Assembly (NCBI GenBank): GCA_002402125.1
Contig: NVVG01000290.1
Coordinates: 1 to 6,404 of the forward strand
Direction: 5' to 3'
Length of the DNA stretch: 6,404 bases
From: Moraxellaceae bacterium
GTDB lineage: Bacteria; Pseudomonadota; Gammaproteobacteria; Pseudomonadales; Ketobacteraceae
A program made the translations under genes and the position numbers. This document shows positions 4,612 through 6,404 of this stretch, piece by piece. Below the pieces are notes generated by a model. It did no database searches, was not told the DNA's origin, and worked only from the letters and a program-made list of their open reading frames with translations. The first letter of the stretch is position 1, and each line of letters opens with the position of its first letter.

Positions 4612-6126
4612 CTATTTCTTCACAATTTGTATCACTGCCCTTTTATCATCAGATTCGATTATTAAAAGATAAACACCTGTTGATTCTTCAATATTTAAAT
4701 TTAGTAGTTGACTATTATAATATGTTTTTGATTGAACTTCTCTACCTGCCAAATCTGTCAATTTAATCACTGTAGATTGCTGAGTACTTTCGAATTTAAT
4801 TGAAAAACTACCTGTTGTCGGATTTGGATAAACAATAAGTTCATCACTTAAATCATTTTCAAGTAATCCTGCTCCAGGTACTGGAAATTCATAAACACGT
4901 ACATGACCTGCTTGATAACTTGTTCCGCTGTTCCAAGGAGCACCAATTGCTAGAATTTTTCCATTCGAACTTATTGAAACAGAATAACCACTCTGGTCAT
5001 TAATCGCTTCACCATCAATATCTATTCCTTTTTGGACCCAAATGGATGCATCATTCCATTCATAAACGCGGACATGACCTGTCTTCAACCCTAAGCCAGC
5101 ATTATAATGTGCGCCAATCGCTACAGTATTTCCGTCTGAACTAATTGAAACAGAACGGCCACTATTATCATCAATCATTTCGCCATCAATATCTAATCCT
5201 TTTTGAGTCCATAAAGTACCGTTCCAATTATATACTCTTACATGTCCTACATGTCCTTCATAAGGTATTGATGTAGTATCTTCAGAAGCGCCAATTGCCA
5301 GAGTATTTCCGTCTGAACTTATCGAAATCGACCAGCCCATATAATGATTTGCCGTTTCACTATCAATATCCGCTCCTTTTTGTGTCCAATTTGTCCCGTT
5401 CCAATTAAAAATACGTACATGACCTGCAATGGGCCATATTCCGCTATTCCGGGGGGCACCAATAGCCAGAGTATTTCCATCCGAACTCATTGAAATAGAA
5501 TGACCACTGCGGTCATCCCACCCTTCACCATCAATATCTGCTCCTTTTTGATCCCATGAAGAGCCATTCCAATTATAAACACGCACATGACCCGCATATG
5601 TATCTGTTCCACTGTTTTCAGTAGCGCCAATTGCTAAAGTATTGCCATCTGAGCTCATTGAAACAGAAAAGCCGCTATGCTCATTGGCCATTTCCCCATC
5701 TATATCCGCTCCTTTTTGTATCCAATTTGATCCGTTCCAATTATAAATGCGCACATGACCAGCGTCAACTCCTATACCATCATTATAAATAGCACCAATA
5801 GCCAAAGTATTTCCATCTGAGTTCATTGAAACCGCCCAACCACTTTCATCATTAGGGGCTTCACCATCAATGTCCATCCCTTTTTGTATCCAATTTGCCC
5901 CATTCCAATAATAAACGCGCACATGTCCTGCAACATTTCCTCCGCCACTATTTCCTCTTGATCCAATTGCCAGAGTACCTCCGTCTGAACTCATTGAGAC
6001 CGCCGACCCACTGCGATCACTAGATGTTTCACCATCAATATCCACTCCTTTTTGTATCCATTCCGTTTGGGCTTGAATTTGTGGACTAAAAAGATAAAGG
6101 ATAAATAGGATATATATTTTTTTCAT
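4612..6126 (-). CDS. Secreted seven-repeat protein with T9SS C-terminal sorting domain (504 aa)
   Basis: MKKIYILFILYLFSPQIQAQ is a signal peptide with the A-Q cleavage after residue 19. Residues 23-414 are seven near-identical repeats of mostly 56 residues: W-x-QKGxDIDGE, then SGxSVSMSSDGNTLAIGA, then AGHVRVYNWNG. The SxDGxTLAIGA and GHVRVYxWNG parts resemble FG-GAP/integrin-type or similar beta-propeller repeats, and seven copies fit a closed seven-bladed propeller. Residues 423-504 are a type A T9SS sorting domain: VYPNPTTGSFSI, KLTDLAGREV, GVYLLIIES and a final KK. The protein should therefore cross the outer membrane by type IX secretion and be attached or released at the surface. Its ligand is unknown. 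Repeat 5 has a 3-residue insertion and repeat 7 is shortened. It seems to stand alone, with hairpins upstream and gene fragments downstream. Confidence 0.92.
   Translation of the reverse strand: MKKIYILFILYLFSPQIQAQTEWIQKGVDIDGETSSDRSGSAVSMSSDGGTLAIGSRGNSGGGNVAGHVRVYYWNGANWIQKGMDIDGEAPNDESGWAVSMNSDGNTLAIGAIYNDGIGVDAGHVRIYNWNGSNWIQKGADIDGEMANEHSGFSVSMSSDGNTLAIGATENSGTDTYAGHVRVYNWNGSSWDQKGADIDGEGWDDRSGHSISMSSDGNTLAIGAPRNSGIWPIAGHVRIFNWNGTNWTQKGADIDSETANHYMGWSISISSDGNTLAIGASEDTTSIPYEGHVGHVRVYNWNGTLWTQKGLDIDGEMIDDNSGRSVSISSDGNTVAIGAHYNAGLGLKTGHVRVYEWNDASIWVQKGIDIDGEAINDQSGYSVSISSNGKILAIGAPWNSGTSYQAGHVRVYEFPVPGAGLLENDLSDELIVYPNPTTGSFSIKFESTQQSTVIKLTDLAGREVQSKTYYNSQLLNLNIEESTGVYLLIIESDDKRAVIQIVKK
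4615..4860 (-). other. Type IX secretion C-terminal sorting domain
   Basis: Codons 423-504 of the 504-aa gene. Landmarks in order are YPNP (start of strand 1), TDLAGREV, LNLNIEESTGVYLL and the terminal VIQIVKK. This arrangement is the type A (Por_Secre_tail) signal, recognised by the type IX machinery and normally cleaved off during export. It is one of the main reasons to place the window in the Bacteroidota. Confidence 0.88.
4885..6060 (-). repeat. Seven tandem coding repeats of about 168 bp
   Basis: Repeats of 56, 56, 56, 56, 59, 57 and 52 codons, counted from the gene start, are in frame and highly similar at DNA level, with phrases such as caccatcaatatc and cagagtatttcc recurring. Differences concentrate in the variable segment after IGA (residues about 34-44 of each unit), as expected for propeller loops. 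Confidence 0.9.
5240..5257. repeat. 9-bp tandem duplication inside repeat 5
   Basis: acatgtcct is present twice in direct succession. It gives GHVGHV in place of GHV, keeping the frame and making repeat 5 three codons longer than its neighbours. A slipped-strand duplication is the simplest explanation. Confidence 0.85.
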
Positions 6127-6178
6127 AGTAATTCAATTTACCTTTTAAGGTTCTCAAAACAAAACGGTTTTCAAAGGT

Positions 6179-6186
6179 CAAAAATA
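6179..6186 (-). promoter_or_regulatory. Possible -7 box for the 504-aa gene
   Basis: TATTTTTG on the minus strand fits the Bacteroidota -7 consensus TAnnTTTG exactly and lies 52 bp before the ATG at 6126. No good TTTG -33 box is found at the expected 19-21 bp; the nearest TTG is about 27 bp upstream. Tentative. Confidence 0.28.
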
Positions 6187-6261
6187 ATAGGGTTACCTAT
6201 TTAAGCCTCATTTCAACTAGTTAAGATATAAATGCAACTTTCTTACCCGTTCTCGAATTCT

Positions 6262-6294
6262 GGTTATCCTCGAAAACACCTTTTGAGAATAACC
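6262..6294. other. Strong 14-bp hairpin upstream of the 504-aa gene
   Basis: ggttatcctc (6262-6271) pairs with gagaataacc (6285-6294), ten pairs with one wobble on the minus strand. Inside it aaaa (6273-6276) pairs with tttt (6281-6284) around a CACC loop. No T-run follows on either strand, so it is not a standard terminator. It could be a leader structure or part of a recombination site. Confidence 0.6.
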
Positions 6295-6299
6295 TTAGC

Positions 6300-6309
6300 T
6301 GTGCGTAAC
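6300..6309 (-). other. Core-like arm GTTACGCACA, possible left-hand boundary of the 504-aa gene unit
   Basis: It is the 8/10 inverted partner of 4558-4567 beyond the stop of the 504-aa gene. It lies between two strong hairpins. It would place the unit start 174 bp before the ATG, farther than in the other units, so support is modest. Confidence 0.3.
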
Positions 6310-6311
6310 AA

Positions 6312-6341
6312 GTGGATAAATAACATATGTTGTTTATCCAC
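6312..6341. other. 30-bp near-perfect palindrome
   Basis: gtggataaa-t-aacatatgtt-g-tttatccac: 14 of 15 symmetric pairs match and the exception is a T/G pair. The centre AACATATGTT is fully palindromic. Outside it, aaca on the left and tgtt on the right can extend the stem with bulges. Directly beside the GTTACGCACA arm, it occupies the place of the hairpin in an attC-like element whose far end is outside the window. A protein-binding operator is an alternative. Confidence 0.65.
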
Positions 6342-6404
6342 ACTATGTTTATTAGTAATTCAAGCCCTACCGACATCGTCTCAAACTAAAAATCACATCA
6401 AAAA

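Overview
The window looks like accessory DNA from a low-GC member of the Bacteroidota, probably a flavobacterium or close relative. The clues are a type IX secretion C-terminal sorting domain on the 504-aa repeat protein, several short lipoprotein signal peptides with small lipoboxes, A/T-rich leaders without Shine-Dalgarno sequences, and strong A+T bias. Every gene I can support is on the minus strand, so the biological order runs from high to low coordinates. There are no tRNA or rRNA genes, no CRISPR array and no recognisable transposase or integrase.

Layout from right to left: a 278-bp leader region with two strong hairpins (6127-6404); a secreted protein of seven 56-aa beta-propeller-like repeats plus a T9SS sorting domain (4612-6126); a 580-bp stretch with no convincing gene, made of fragments and repeats (4032-4611); a two-gene set of a phospholipase-D-like protein with a C-terminal helix-turn-helix region (3309-4031) and a small lipoprotein (2873-3277); a cytoplasmic Kelch-like protein (1883-2782); a secreted or periplasmic Cys-containing protein (986-1699); a 192-aa lipoprotein (363-941); a 29-aa micro-ORF (178-267); and the first 32 codons of another lipoprotein leaving the window at base 1.

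The main structural finding is that the genes are arranged like integron cassettes. Between neighbours lie 50-160-bp elements containing imperfect hairpins. In three successive units a 10-13-bp sequence just before the start codon is the inverted repeat of a sequence at or just after the stop codon of the SAME gene. The sequence differs from unit to unit and begins or ends with GTT/AAC: GTTAGGTACA/TGTGCCTAAC, GTTGTAGCGA/TCGCTATAAC and the 13-bp ATTGTTGTAAATA pair. This within-unit pairing is the hallmark of cassettes whose attC site was split by insertion into an array. A fourth unit (the 504-aa gene) shows a weaker 8/10 pair. I infer an integrase-less cassette array (CALIN-like) or an analogous, possibly undescribed Bacteroidota system; several cores deviate from the canonical GTTRRRY.

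The genes do not form an obvious pathway. Exported proteins and lipoproteins of unknown function, single-gene units and a possible nuclease with a DNA-binding tail are typical cassette cargo. Transcription probably comes from outside or from scattered weak promoters; I give two tentative promoter calls.
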